Positions 49,672 through 58,910 are shown, counted from the first letter of the stretch. The stretch is 64,000 nucleotides of DNA from Danxiaibacter sp048498555 (GCA_048498555.1 JBEHXT010000014.1:83519-147518), one strand, 5' to 3'. Numbers and translations are program-made. The notes: generated from the letters alone by a model not told the origin.

Positions 49672-50670
49672 ATGAAAACGATACTTTGGATTTTACTTTT
49701 ATTGCCTTTTCAACAAGCGCTAAGTCAGGATTCATTAGCAACTTTAAGTTCAACTCCACAACAGGATACATCAATAACAAATTTATTGCCCGATTCCGTT
49801 TTTACACAAAAGCCATCGGGCATTATTAAAAAAAGAGCCTATACGGTAGCTGCCGTTGACGCAGCAGTGTTGATTGGTACAGGTGTCGCCCTTTATAACA
49901 CATGGTACAGCTCTTACCCACAATCAGAATTTCACTTTTTTAATGATAATGGCGAATGGCTGCAGGTGGACAAATTCGGCCATTCATTTACGTGCTACAC
50001 ACTTAGCCGATTGAGCGCTGAATCATGGAGGTGGGCCGGTTTAAATCAAAAGCAGAGTACATGGGTTGGTGCAGCGAGTGGCATGGCTTATCAGACAATT
50101 GTGGAAGTGATGGATGGCTTTTCTGCTAACTGGGGATTTAGCTGGGGCGATTATGTAGCAAACACTGCTGGCGCGGCCTTATTTGTAGGACAACAACTTG
50201 TTTGGGGCGAACAACGCATTTCTTATAAATTTTCATTTCACAAAATTGATTATGGCAGCCAGGAGCTGAATGACAGAGCCGACGATATTTTCGGCAGTAC
50301 AACCCGTGAGCGGATGCTTAAGGATTACAATAGCCAAACCTACTGGCTTAGCGCTAACCTGAAATCATTCTTTAAGCACAGCAACCTGCCTAAATGGCTA
50401 AACGTGGCAGTTGGATATGGGGCTCAAAATATGTTTGGCGCTTATTACAATACATGGGTTGACCCATCGAATGGCCACATAATAAACCATGAATATGATA
50501 TGCCGCGCTACAGGCAGTTCTATATAGCCCCAGATATTGATTTCACGAAAATCAAAACCAAAAGCAAATTCTTAAAAACCACATTTTCTATTCTTAACTG
50601 TTTGAAGTTCCCGGCTCCTTCAATTGAGTTTTCACAGGGAAAAGTAAAATGGAACTGGCTCACGTTTTAA
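49672..50670 (+). CDS. DUF2279 family exported protein
   Basis: A 332-residue protein with signal peptide (MKTILWILLLLPFQQALSQ) and a DUF2279-like central part: AAVDAAVLIGTGVALYNTWY, then FNDNGEWLQVDKFGHSFTCY near residue 105, and EVMDGFSANWGFSWGDYVAN near 150. Family members are envelope proteins of Bacteroidota with predicted short membrane or barrel segments and no known function. The frame extends 19 codons upstream but the promoter geometry and signal peptide set the start at 49672. Confidence 0.88.
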   Translation: MKTILWILLLLPFQQALSQDSLATLSSTPQQDTSITNLLPDSVFTQKPSGIIKKRAYTVAAVDAAVLIGTGVALYNTWYSSYPQSEFHFFNDNGEWLQVDKFGHSFTCYTLSRLSAESWRWAGLNQKQSTWVGAASGMAYQTIVEVMDGFSANWGFSWGDYVANTAGAALFVGQQLVWGEQRISYKFSFHKIDYGSQELNDRADDIFGSTTRERMLKDYNSQTYWLSANLKSFFKHSNLPKWLNVAVGYGAQNMFGAYYNTWVDPSNGHIINHEYDMPRYRQFYIAPDIDFTKIKTKSKFLKTTFSILNCLKFPAPSIEFSQGKVKWNWLTF

Positions 50671-50722
50671 AGGCTGGAATGCGTCAGATAATAACAGATA
50701 AAACGAGCGTAGATATAAATTA

Positions 50723-50756
50723 AAAAGAAAAAGCCTGGCAACAGGCTTTTTCTTTT
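50723..50756. terminator. Bidirectional terminator
   Basis: A perfect 15-bp stem (AAAAGAAAAAGCCTG with CAGGCTTTTTCTTTT) and a GCAA tetraloop between the convergent DUF2279 and phosphoribosyltransferase genes. Confidence 0.9.
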
Positions 50757-50782
50757 ATGAATATTTTTAAGTACCGGCAGGA

Positions 50783-51286
50783 TTATACCCTCACATAAGC
50801 ACCGGTAACTTCATCACCAATCGTTTCTACCTGGATGAAGTCCTGCGAGGTAGTTGCAAGCGACAGACCAACATAATCAGGCTTTACAGGGAATTGTTTG
50901 TACATACGCTCCACCAATACCATTGTTTGAATGCGCCTGGGATGATAGTTCAGCAGCGGTTTCATGGCATATAATAACGTTTTACCCCTGTTGGATACAT
51001 CGTCTATGATGACCAGGTTTTTATCATTAAAATCGATATCGCGGTCAATACTCACGTCGGCCGGATGGCTTTTATCCAGTGTAATCGTAGCAACATCTAC
51101 AGGATTGGTGATATAATTTTTTAGCGCTGATGCAATTTTTTGTGCGATGACGGTACCACTTCCCAATACACCTAATAATACAACAGGGGCATCATCACCA
51201 GAAATAGCCTCGGCAATCTCCAAAGCAATTCTTTGTAGCTTGTATTTAATCTCCTCAGCCGTCAAAACATATTTTTTTTCACTCAT
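50783..51286 (-). CDS. Phosphoribosyltransferase-family protein (PyrR-like)
   Basis: A 167-residue cytosolic type I phosphoribosyltransferase fold. The PRPP loop is LVIIDDVSNRGKTLLYA near residue 100, and VVLLGVLGSGTVIAQKIASAL near residue 35 is the usual N-terminal strand-loop. The fold and size resemble PyrR or a hypoxanthine-type enzyme. Context (glycerate kinase upstream, no pyr genes) does not tell which base is used. Confidence 0.88.
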   Translation of the reverse strand: MSEKKYVLTAEEIKYKLQRIALEIAEAISGDDAPVVLLGVLGSGTVIAQKIASALKNYITNPVDVATITLDKSHPADVSIDRDIDFNDKNLVIIDDVSNRGKTLLYAMKPLLNYHPRRIQTMVLVERMYKQFPVKPDYVGLSLATTSQDFIQVETIGDEVTGAYVRV

Positions 51287-51424
51287 TGTAAATAATTAAA
51301 AAAGCAAATTAAGGAATCAAAGATAATCCGGATATCTGATTTCTGATTTGAAGATATTTGATTTCAGGATATGTGAGATCTCATTACAGAGTAGATAACA
51401 AGCTACAGTGTAAAACTTAACCAG

Positions 51425-51487
51425 AAACTCCCAACCTTACACCTTATGCCTTACACCTTATACCTGATATCTTACGCCTGCTTCCTA
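51425..51487. repeat. Word array E between kinase and phosphoribosyltransferase
   Basis: Words CAACCTTACACCTTATGCC, TTACACCTTATACCTG and ATATCTTACGCCTGC run up to and into the glycerate kinase stop codon (51485-51487). Before them, about 51325-51380, another word type with GATATCTGATTTCTGATTTG is seen. Nothing else is in the 198-base gap. Confidence 0.6.
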
Positions 51488-52786
51488 CCTCAACCCCACA
51501 ACAATATCCATTACGTTGGTCTGCGTTGGGCCTGTAATCACTAAACCACCGGCCTGTTTGAAAAAGTGCCACGCATCATTATTATCCAGAAATTGTTTTG
51601 CATTCAGCTTTAAGTCGTTTGCTTTCTGAAGCACATCTTTATCTGCAATAGCACCAGCGGCGTCCGTGGGGCCGTCGGTTCCATCCGTTCCTCCTGCCAG
51701 GATCACGGGCCAGTCATATATAGCGATACTCCTTTCCTTCAAAGCCAATAATGAGGCCAACGCAAATTGCTGGTTGCGGCCGCCCTTCCCATTACCAGAA
51801 ATAGTAACAGTGGTTTCACCTCCCATTAAATAGCAACTATTTTCTGAGTTAACAGAACACAGCATGTTGACAAACTCCTTTGCTTTGTCAGCTGCTTCCC
51901 CTTTGAGCTCATCATCAACAATTTCAACCTTATACCCCAGCAAAGCAGCTTCCGCAGCAGCAGCATTCAATGCAATGTGGTTACTTCCAATTATTTTGTT
52001 CAGCACTTTATTAAATGGCGCCGCCGAAATATTCTGGCTGTTAGTGTTGGCTCTCCGCGAATCCAGGCATTGCTTTATGGATGCAGGAATGTCATCCAAA
52101 ATGTTGTATTGCCTGAGTATTTCATAAGCCTGTTCCGGCGTGGAATAATCCTGGACAGTAAGCCCGCTGGCGATACTGCTCAGGTCGTCACCAGCTACAT
52201 CACTTATAACAAGGGACACAATATCGGCTCCATTAGATGACAATACCAATCCGCCGCCTTTCAGTGTAGAAATATTTTTTCGAACGATATTCAATTCATG
52301 AATGCCGGCACCTGACTTCAACAACAGTTTGGACATATGCTGCAAATCTTCCAGAGAAATTCCGCTCTCCATATCTGCAAGTAAAGCAGAAGCACCACCA
52401 CTGATGCAGACGATCAACAAATCATCCTTTTTGAGTTTTTTCAAAAATGATTTCACTTCATCTGCCGCTTCTTTACTTTTCTCATCTGGAACAGGATGGC
52501 CAGCTTCGATTATGCGGCAATACTTTAACGTCAAAGCATGATCGTGTTTCGTAACCACCAATCCTTCAACAATACAATTGCCCAGGATATTTTCTGCTTC
52601 CACAGCCATTGCGGCAGCAGCTTTACCAACAGATAAAAGAAAAATTTGCCTGCCATTGATGCTGTATGATTTTTCCTCAACCGTTAATACACCGTCAACT
52701 AGTTTAAGCACAGAGGGCATGAGTACAGCGGGTTGAACCGCCTTTATTGCAGCATTAAAAATCGCCAATACATCTTCTCTCTTCAT
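51485..52786 (-). CDS. Glycerate kinase (MOFRL/type II)
   Basis: A 433-residue cytosolic kinase that makes 2-phosphoglycerate from glycerate in glyoxylate or serine breakdown. The DUF4147 N-terminal domain has SVGKAAAAMAVEAENIL and ISGGASALLADMESGISLED, and the C-terminal MOFRL domain has YLMGGETTVTISGNGKGGRN and WPVILAGGTDGTDGPTDAAGA. Length is normal. No glyoxylate carboligase or tartronate reductase gene lies next to it, so the source of glycerate is unclear. Confidence 0.94.
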   Translation of the reverse strand: MKREDVLAIFNAAIKAVQPAVLMPSVLKLVDGVLTVEEKSYSINGRQIFLLSVGKAAAAMAVEAENILGNCIVEGLVVTKHDHALTLKYCRIIEAGHPVPDEKSKEAADEVKSFLKKLKKDDLLIVCISGGASALLADMESGISLEDLQHMSKLLLKSGAGIHELNIVRKNISTLKGGGLVLSSNGADIVSLVISDVAGDDLSSIASGLTVQDYSTPEQAYEILRQYNILDDIPASIKQCLDSRRANTNSQNISAAPFNKVLNKIIGSNHIALNAAAAEAALLGYKVEIVDDELKGEAADKAKEFVNMLCSVNSENSCYLMGGETTVTISGNGKGGRNQQFALASLLALKERSIAIYDWPVILAGGTDGTDGPTDAAGAIADKDVLQKANDLKLNAKQFLDNNDAWHFFKQAGGLVITGPTQTNVMDIVVGLR

Positions 52787-52937
52787 AATAAATTTCTATT
52801 AACTTTTATCTCAAACAATACATGTAGCTCAACAGGCGCATGTCTTAAAAAAACACAGCGCTTCCTAATACTTCTGTCCATTATCATGTATTTGCAATCA
52901 TTCCAAAACAATCAAACTAACTGTGCTCCTTTTTATG

Positions 52938-52974
52938 TTCTTTTGGCTTGACGCAAAAGAACCAAAAAGTCAAG
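52938..52974. repeat. Interlocked inverted repeats able to form a pseudoknot
   Basis: GTTCTTTTG (52938-52946) pairs with CAAAAGAAC (52954-52962). The 7-base loop contains CTTGAC (52947-52952), which pairs with GTCAAG (52969-52974) beyond the first stem. The two stems thus interlock as an H-type pseudoknot or two exclusive hairpins. As far as I recall, sequences of the type CAAAAGAACCAAAAA-GTCAAG recur in many Bacteroidota genomes. Confidence 0.6.
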
Positions 52975-53290
52975 CAAACCCGATGCCTCCGGCCGTTTTG
53001 CCCACCCGCGCCTCTCCAAATTGCAGTCTTGCGCCATTATAATCAACGAGGTTTTACATCTTTTTCAACAAGACAACTATTCGCTGAACTCCTTTTATTG
53101 CTGGAAGTAAGTGCACCGCTTAAAACTAAACCATCTTTTGACTTGCAAATTTTGTTTTTTTGTTTATTCCGGACTTGACAACTCACCTGACACCTAACAC
53201 CTGAAACCTTTTACCATACACCTTTCATTCCACACAAAATATTACAAAAAACATTATCTTCGGTTACCAATAGTTGCATAGCTAACTATT

Positions 53291-53298
53291 TAAATTTG
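53291..53298 (+). promoter_or_regulatory. -7 element for the fatty-acid oxidation gene
   Basis: TAAATTTG (TAnnTTTG) lies 22 bases before the ATG at 53321. TTG is present upstream but at only 14 bases. TATCTTCG at 53255 is an alternative. Confidence 0.45.
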
Positions 53299-53320
53299 CC
53301 GCACTGTAAAAGTTAACCAT

Positions 53321-55699
53321 ATGAATCGTATCATTAAGAAAGTTGCTGTTTTAGGAAGTGGCGTTATGGGTTCGCGCATTGCTTGCCATTTTGCAGGCAT
53401 TGGCGTACAGGTGTTGTTGTTAGATATAGTTCCGAAAGACTTACCTGCGGATGCCCCTTCAGCAGCAAAAAATAAAATAGTGAACGATGCATTACAGGCA
53501 ACTTTAAAAAGTAATCCTTCGCCGGTTTACGACAAGTCCGTGGTGAAAAAAATTACCACCGGCAATTTTGATGATAACATGAAAGACATTTCAGGTTATG
53601 ATTGGATTATTGAAGTGGTTGTTGAGCGATTGGATATTAAGCAGCAGGTTTATGAAAAGGTTGAACAATACAGGAAAAAAGGCACACTGATTACCTCCAA
53701 CACTTCCGGCATTCCCATCAACATGTTGAGCGAAGGGAGAAGCGATGATTTTAAAAAGCATTTTTGCGGCACGCATTTTTTTAATCCGCCACGCTACCTG
53801 CGTTTGCTAGAGATTATCCCCACAAAAGATACAGATCAGGAAGTGGTCGATTTCCTGATGAATTATGGTGACGTTTTTCTTGGCAAAACAACGGTGCTGG
53901 CTAAAGACACACCTGCTTTCATTGCCAACCGGATTGGCGTGTTTGGCATTATGAGCATTTTCAATAGCATGGAAAAGCTCGGGCTCAACATTGATGAAGT
54001 AGACGCGTTAACGGGCCCGGTTATTGGCCGTCCAAAATCAGCAACATTCAGAACAGCCGACGTAGTAGGCATAGATACTTTGGTTAACGTAGCAAAGGGC
54101 GTAGCTAAGAATTGTCCGCAGGATGAAGCTGCTGCCATCTTCAATATACCGGCGTGGCTGGAAACAATGGTTACGAACAAATGGCTGGGAGATAAGACCG
54201 GGCAAGGTTTTTTTAAGAAGACAACCAATGCAAAAGGTGAAAAAGAGATCCTTGTACTTGACCTTGCTTCATCCAATTACATCCCTCGCAGCAAACCCAA
54301 ATTTGCAACGCTTGAAACAGCCAAACCAATTGATGACCTTAAAACAAGACTGAAGGCATTGGTTGCCGGAACTGATAAGGCGGGTGAATTTTACCGTCAT
54401 TTCCATTACGCGTTGTTTTCATACATTTCGCATCGCATACCTGAAATAAGTGATGATTTATACCGGGTGGATGATGCTATGATGGCTGGCTTTGGTTGGG
54501 AGATTGGCGCTTTTGAAAGCTGGGATGTATTAGGCGTTCAAAAGGCAGCAAGCGCCATGAAAGCCGCAGGTTATTCTGTTGCCCCATGGGTGGATGAAAT
54601 GCTATCGAAGGGATTTACTTCTTTCTATAAAACGGAGAACGGGAAAAAGCTTTATTACGATATAGCTTCTCATAGTTATAAAAATATTCCGGGAACGGAT
54701 GCATTTATCATTCTGAGCAATTATTCAGATAAGATCGTTTGGAAGAACGGCAATGCCGCGCTTTATGATATTGGCGATGATGTTGTAGCACTGCAATGGA
54801 ACACAAAAATGAATACCATTGGAAGTGAAGTACTCGAGGCTGTGAATAAGAGTATCGGCATTGCAGAAGATAAATTTAAAGGATTGGTAATAGCGAATGA
54901 TGGCGCAAACTTTAGCGCTGGCGCCAACGTGGGAATGATCTTTATGTTTGCAGTTGAACAGGAGTACGACGAGCTGGATATGGCGATACGCATGTTCCAG
55001 AATACGATGATGCGCGTGCGCTATTCCGGCGTTCCCGTTGTAATTGCACCACACGGCTTGACGTTGGGTGGCGGTTGCGAAATGAATTTACATGCAGATA
55101 AAGTCTGCGCCGCAGCAGAAACATACATTGGGCTGGTGGAACTAGGTGTTGGTTTGATTCCCGGAGGTGGCGGCACAAAAGAGTTTGTTTTGCGTGCAGC
55201 CGATGAGATGCATGAAGATGAACCCGAAACAATTACGTTGAAAAATCGTTTTCTTACCATTGCCACAGCTAAAGTTGCTACATCTGCTGCAGAAGCTTAT
55301 CAAATGGGCATTTTAAGAAAGGGGCATGACGAAGTGGTTGTAAATCAAAACCGGCGCACTACTGAAGCAAAACGGAGTGTGCTTGAGTTGCACGAAAGTG
55401 GTTATACAATGCCTGTTCAACGAAAAGATATTAAAGTGCTGGGCCGCTCTGCATTGGGCGCCTTATATGCGGGCATTAACGGCATGTGGCGCGCGAACTA
55501 TGCTACGGAGCATGATGCGTTTGTTGCTCGCAAACTCGCATATGTTATGTGCGGTGGAGACCTGAGTGATCAAAGCCTGGTGAGTGAACAATATTTACTT
55601 GACCTTGAAAGAGAAGCCTTCCTGAGCCTTGCGGGCGAAAGAAAATCTTTAGAAAGAATACAGGGCGTGTTGAAGACTGGCAAGCCGGTGAGAAATTAA
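53321..55699 (+). CDS. 3-hydroxyacyl-CoA dehydrogenase/enoyl-CoA hydratase fusion (FadB-like)
   Basis: A 792-residue bifunctional beta-oxidation enzyme. The N-terminal part is the NAD-binding dehydrogenase (VAVLGSGVMGSRIACHFAGI at residue 7, THFFNPPRYLRLLEIIPT near 152, two C-terminal helical domains to about 400). The C-terminal third is a crotonase domain with VIANDGANFSAGANVGMIFM near 525 and LTLGGGCEMNLHADKVCAAA near 580, followed by LVELGVGLIPGGGGTKEF. Order is dehydrogenase first, opposite to E. coli FadB. Thiolase and acyl-CoA dehydrogenase genes, usual partners, do not follow. Confidence 0.95.
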   Translation: MNRIIKKVAVLGSGVMGSRIACHFAGIGVQVLLLDIVPKDLPADAPSAAKNKIVNDALQATLKSNPSPVYDKSVVKKITTGNFDDNMKDISGYDWIIEVVVERLDIKQQVYEKVEQYRKKGTLITSNTSGIPINMLSEGRSDDFKKHFCGTHFFNPPRYLRLLEIIPTKDTDQEVVDFLMNYGDVFLGKTTVLAKDTPAFIANRIGVFGIMSIFNSMEKLGLNIDEVDALTGPVIGRPKSATFRTADVVGIDTLVNVAKGVAKNCPQDEAAAIFNIPAWLETMVTNKWLGDKTGQGFFKKTTNAKGEKEILVLDLASSNYIPRSKPKFATLETAKPIDDLKTRLKALVAGTDKAGEFYRHFHYALFSYISHRIPEISDDLYRVDDAMMAGFGWEIGAFESWDVLGVQKAASAMKAAGYSVAPWVDEMLSKGFTSFYKTENGKKLYYDIASHSYKNIPGTDAFIILSNYSDKIVWKNGNAALYDIGDDVVALQWNTKMNTIGSEVLEAVNKSIGIAEDKFKGLVIANDGANFSAGANVGMIFMFAVEQEYDELDMAIRMFQNTMMRVRYSGVPVVIAPHGLTLGGGCEMNLHADKVCAAAETYIGLVELGVGLIPGGGGTKEFVLRAADEMHEDEPETITLKNRFLTIATAKVATSAAEAYQMGILRKGHDEVVVNQNRRTTEAKRSVLELHESGYTMPVQRKDIKVLGRSALGALYAGINGMWRANYATEHDAFVARKLAYVMCGGDLSDQSLVSEQYLLDLEREAFLSLAGERKSLERIQGVLKTGKPVRN

Positions 55700-56036
55700 T
55701 TCAATTGAAATTGGAAAATGGAGAATTGACAACGGGCAAGTTGTAAGTTTTGCGTTGATTAAAAGATAAGTAACAATAATTTTCAGGTAACTATTTCAAT
55801 TTTCAACCGCAGTTTTAATCAATCAAGTTTGTTCACCATTAAATAATATCGTAAGGGTTACTTGATAGTCAAAACCCCTAAACTGGCGCGCATGTTCGAG
55901 GTATCTGGCCCAAGAGTTCCGCAGGGCTCTCGTGTGTATAAATTTAGCCCCGATTTCATCGGGGAGTTAGGAGCAGCATCATATCTTTAGAGCCTCGATA
56001 TTTAGGATGTAAAATTAAGTTCAATCAAGTATTAGT
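55700..56036. other. 337-base gap with word arrays and a structured element
   Basis: No gene is seen. At 55700-55760 are words TTCAATTGAAATTGG, AATGGAGAATTGAC and GTTGTAAGTTTTGCG. At 55896-55998 lies a region that can fold into a three-way arrangement (see separate entry). The last 35 bases before the GH78 stop are A/T-rich without a hairpin. Confidence 0.65.
55896..55998. other. Candidate structured RNA or interspersed element
   Basis: TCGAGG (55896-55901) can pair with CCTCGA (55993-55998) and enclose two hairpins: AGAG-T..CC-GCA-GG-GCTCT (55913-55930) and CCCCGAT-TTC-ATCGGGG (55948-55964). Neither hairpin has a U tract, so they are not ordinary terminators. Strand and function are unknown. 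Confidence 0.4.
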
Positions 56037-58823
56037 TTATTTCTCACAAACAATAGTGTAATTACCTGAGCTAAGTTGCAGTTGAATTTTTCCAAAGCTA
56101 TTATCTATAGCTTTTGATTGATCTACGCTTATCGATTTTCCATTAAGTCTTATGCTTTGCGGTTTTGTGGTTGGTACATATACAGTAGCTTTCGTGTTTG
56201 GCGGGACAGAAAATTTCCATTCAAAAAAATCATTTTTAATTTCCCACTCGCTCCTAATAATACCATATAAGGATTTGAAAGACCCTTTTACAAATTTTAA
56301 ATCACCAACAGGTTCAGGCTTAAGAATAATATGGCGAAAGCCTGGTTGCGCCACATCATAGTTAATACCGGCCAGCGTTTGATAACACCAGGCTTCAAAA
56401 TTTCCGGACAATATTTTTTGGCTTTCGCCATTCATTCCAGGGCCGGTGGTGTCTGAGTTCCACAACTCCCAGCTCGTGGTAGCACCTTTCGATATCATAT
56501 AGCCCCAACTGGGCAGATCGGTTTGTGTGGCAATCGTATAAGCAACTTCAGGCTTGCCGATATTTGTTAGCACCTGCATCTGCCACTGCATACCAATCAA
56601 CCCCACGGAAGTATGTCCCCGTCGCGTAACTATAATATCCTTCACCAGGTTGTTCACAACTTTTTCATATTGTTCTTTTGGAACCAATCCAAAAGCCAAT
56701 GGCAATACATAAGCGCATTGTGAACCGCTTTCATACATACCGGTTTGTTTATCAAGAAAACGTTGGTTAAAAGCTACATCTATTTTATCGGCCAGTTCTT
56801 TGAATGCCTGTTCATCGTTTTGATAACCTAATATTTTCGCGGCGCGTTGAACTATCCTGCAATTATTATACAAATATGCGGTACCCAATAACGCCTTTGG
56901 CGTTTCTTCTCCGGAACCACCCATATTGAGCGCGTTCACCCAATCACCGTAATCACATTTGTCTGTAGTATAATCAGGCTTCAGGTAAGTTTTTACGGTA
57001 AACGCCACAAAATGTTTCATCATACTATAATTGGTGCGCAATATTTCCTCATCACCATAGAAATTGTACATCCAATCAGGAATAATCGTAGCAACGCTGG
57101 GCCACAAAATACCTTTGCTGTTAAACGTCCAGTAAGGAGGAAGTATTTCCTGCAAACTTCCATCATCAGCCTGATGCGCCCTGTAATTGTGCAGGAAGTG
57201 GTCGTAAAAATTTTTCACATTAAAAACCCAACCTTCGCTTTCCGAAGTTTTAGCTGGATGCCCACTCCACGGCATTCGCTCGTCACGGTCAGGCTCCATA
57301 GGAAGGCTTCTGTTTTGCATCCTCGTTCCCCAAACTGCATTAAGATACACCCTGTTTAATAATGCATTGGAGGATTCGAAATTTCCTGTGTGTTCAAAAT
57401 CAGTGTGCATTACCAACCCTTCAAAATTTTCCAGGGCCGGTGTACCTGGAAATCCTTCGACCTGCACCCACCGGATTGCGTTTCCTTTAAATCGTGGGTG
57501 CCAGTTTTCGGTACCACTTCCTTTAAGCGTATAAATATCCATATTCAATGCACTTCTGTCGTTCTGGTATTTCAATGTACCATCGGGCAAAATATTAAAA
57601 CTGGAATGCATTTTAACTACTGTACCCGAGGGCCCCGAAACTTTCAAGCGAACCGAACCATAAAAAGCCTGCCCGAAATCTATCATCCATATGCCCGGCT
57701 TGGGTTGCAATATTTTTTTGGGCTGAAGCACATCTGTTATTCTTATGGGCTCTACCAGCATACTCTCCATCGCACCTCCAGGCGCTTCCAGTATCTCTGC
57801 GGTTTTCCATTGACTGTCATTGAAACCGTTATTACACCAGCCTGGCATCTCCATCCTTGCGTCATATTCTTCCCCATCATACTCGTTGTTTGCTCTTATG
57901 GGACCATCACTGGTTGCTTTCCATTGTTCATTTGTAATAATGGTTTGTTTAGTTCCATCGGTATATCGAATATTCAACTGCATTAATGCCCTTGGATAAC
58001 CATAATTATGCATTGGTACCGGAACTTTTTTCCTGGGAGCAAAAAACCTCCCGTTACCCAAAACGATACCTATTGCATTGCCACCATTCTTCAGTTGTTC
58101 GCTAACATCAAAACAAGAATACAATAGCCTTTTATTGTAGCCTGAAAGTGCTGGGTTCATCAATTGATTATTAACTAATTTACCATTAACATACATGTCA
58201 TAAAATCCAACACCACAGACATATGCATAGGCTTTTTCTATTTTTTTAGTCAGGTTAAATTCCTTTCTCAGCATCCTGGCTGCAAGCCTTCTGTGCTCTG
58301 TAACGGTATCTTTTACTTCATTGTCACCGTTTAAACCAATCCATTTCCCCTTCCAGTCTTCCTGAGTAAGTAACCCCATCGACCACATAGCCGATTCACT
58401 CCAAAACGAAGCCTGTTCCTTGCCGTTATCTACACTTGTCCATATTCTTACCTTCCAGTAACATGCTTGTTCGGATGAAAGATTTTTCCCTTTATATATC
58501 ACATGAACTGAATTATCTGATATGATCTTTTTTGAATCCCACAAGTCGCCTGTACCACTTTCCAGCAAGGCAGGTGAGGAAGCCACCAGTACCTGATAGC
58601 CGGTTTGCCTGATATTTTTCAGTGCGGTGTCTTTGGTTGTAATTAACCAACCCAAATGAGGTTGTTTCTTGTCTATACCCAGCGGGTTATCCAGGTATTC
58701 GCAACGTAATGCTGTTGCATGTGGCATTGCGGTTGTTACGCTCCGTTGAGCAAATAAAAATCCAATACTCAGGAATAAATTTAAACCGATTATAATAAAA
58801 TATTTATTCACTGTTCTACACAT
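56037..58823 (-). CDS. GH78 alpha-L-rhamnosidase
   Basis: A 928-residue exported enzyme with signal segment (YFIIIGLNLFLSIGFLFAQ). It has an N-terminal fibronectin-like domain (ALRCEYLDNPLGIDKKQPHL), carbohydrate-binding beta domains (ARMLRKEFNLTKKIEKAYAY, NEYDGEEYDARMEMPGWCNN), the (alpha/alpha)6 barrel with PMEPDRDERMPWSGHPAKTS near 525, which holds the catalytic acidic residues of GH78, and ISKGATTSWELWNSDTTGPG near 760. It releases terminal alpha-L-rhamnose. Downstream of susCD on the same strand, separated by an attenuator-like hairpin. Confidence 0.95.
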   Translation of the reverse strand: MCRTVNKYFIIIGLNLFLSIGFLFAQRSVTTAMPHATALRCEYLDNPLGIDKKQPHLGWLITTKDTALKNIRQTGYQVLVASSPALLESGTGDLWDSKKIISDNSVHVIYKGKNLSSEQACYWKVRIWTSVDNGKEQASFWSESAMWSMGLLTQEDWKGKWIGLNGDNEVKDTVTEHRRLAARMLRKEFNLTKKIEKAYAYVCGVGFYDMYVNGKLVNNQLMNPALSGYNKRLLYSCFDVSEQLKNGGNAIGIVLGNGRFFAPRKKVPVPMHNYGYPRALMQLNIRYTDGTKQTIITNEQWKATSDGPIRANNEYDGEEYDARMEMPGWCNNGFNDSQWKTAEILEAPGGAMESMLVEPIRITDVLQPKKILQPKPGIWMIDFGQAFYGSVRLKVSGPSGTVVKMHSSFNILPDGTLKYQNDRSALNMDIYTLKGSGTENWHPRFKGNAIRWVQVEGFPGTPALENFEGLVMHTDFEHTGNFESSNALLNRVYLNAVWGTRMQNRSLPMEPDRDERMPWSGHPAKTSESEGWVFNVKNFYDHFLHNYRAHQADDGSLQEILPPYWTFNSKGILWPSVATIIPDWMYNFYGDEEILRTNYSMMKHFVAFTVKTYLKPDYTTDKCDYGDWVNALNMGGSGEETPKALLGTAYLYNNCRIVQRAAKILGYQNDEQAFKELADKIDVAFNQRFLDKQTGMYESGSQCAYVLPLAFGLVPKEQYEKVVNNLVKDIIVTRRGHTSVGLIGMQWQMQVLTNIGKPEVAYTIATQTDLPSWGYMISKGATTSWELWNSDTTGPGMNGESQKILSGNFEAWCYQTLAGINYDVAQPGFRHIILKPEPVGDLKFVKGSFKSLYGIIRSEWEIKNDFFEWKFSVPPNTKATVYVPTTKPQSIRLNGKSISVDQSKAIDNSFGKIQLQLSSGNYTIVCEK

Positions 58824-58854
58824 TTAAATTATATGGTTTATTACCTCAAAAAGA

Positions 58855-58883
58855 TACAGGAGATGTGTTGTACACCTCCTGTA
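58855..58883 (-). terminator. Attenuator-like hairpin between susD and the GH78 gene
   Basis: TACAGGAGATGTG pairs with TACACCTCCTGTA around a TTG loop (12 of 13 positions, one G-U). On the minus strand TCTTTTTG follows, so it works as an intrinsic terminator 28 bases after the susD stop. Partial read-through would give more SusCD than rhamnosidase. Confidence 0.7.
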
Positions 58884-58910
58884 ATAATGTATCCGTATGA
58901 TCCGTTATAC

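Larger units (their letters stand above)
52787..53320. other. 534-base gap with repeats and promoter elements
   Basis: I see no gene here. It holds a pseudoknot-capable repeat at 52938-52974, a GC-rich stretch after it (about 52980-53030), word array E at 53176-53226 (CACCTGACACCTAACACC and CTGAAACCTTTTACC), and two -7-like boxes for the downstream plus-strand gene, TATCTTCG at 53255-53262 and TAAATTTG at 53291-53298. Short frames across the region have no support. Confidence 0.7.

Noticed and set aside
52948..53178. Short frames in the gap before the FadB-like gene
   Set aside because: They run through a pseudoknot-type repeat and a word array; composition is not protein-like.
57390..57986. 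198-codon plus-strand frame
   Set aside because: Antisense to the GH78 gene, with no recognisable domain.
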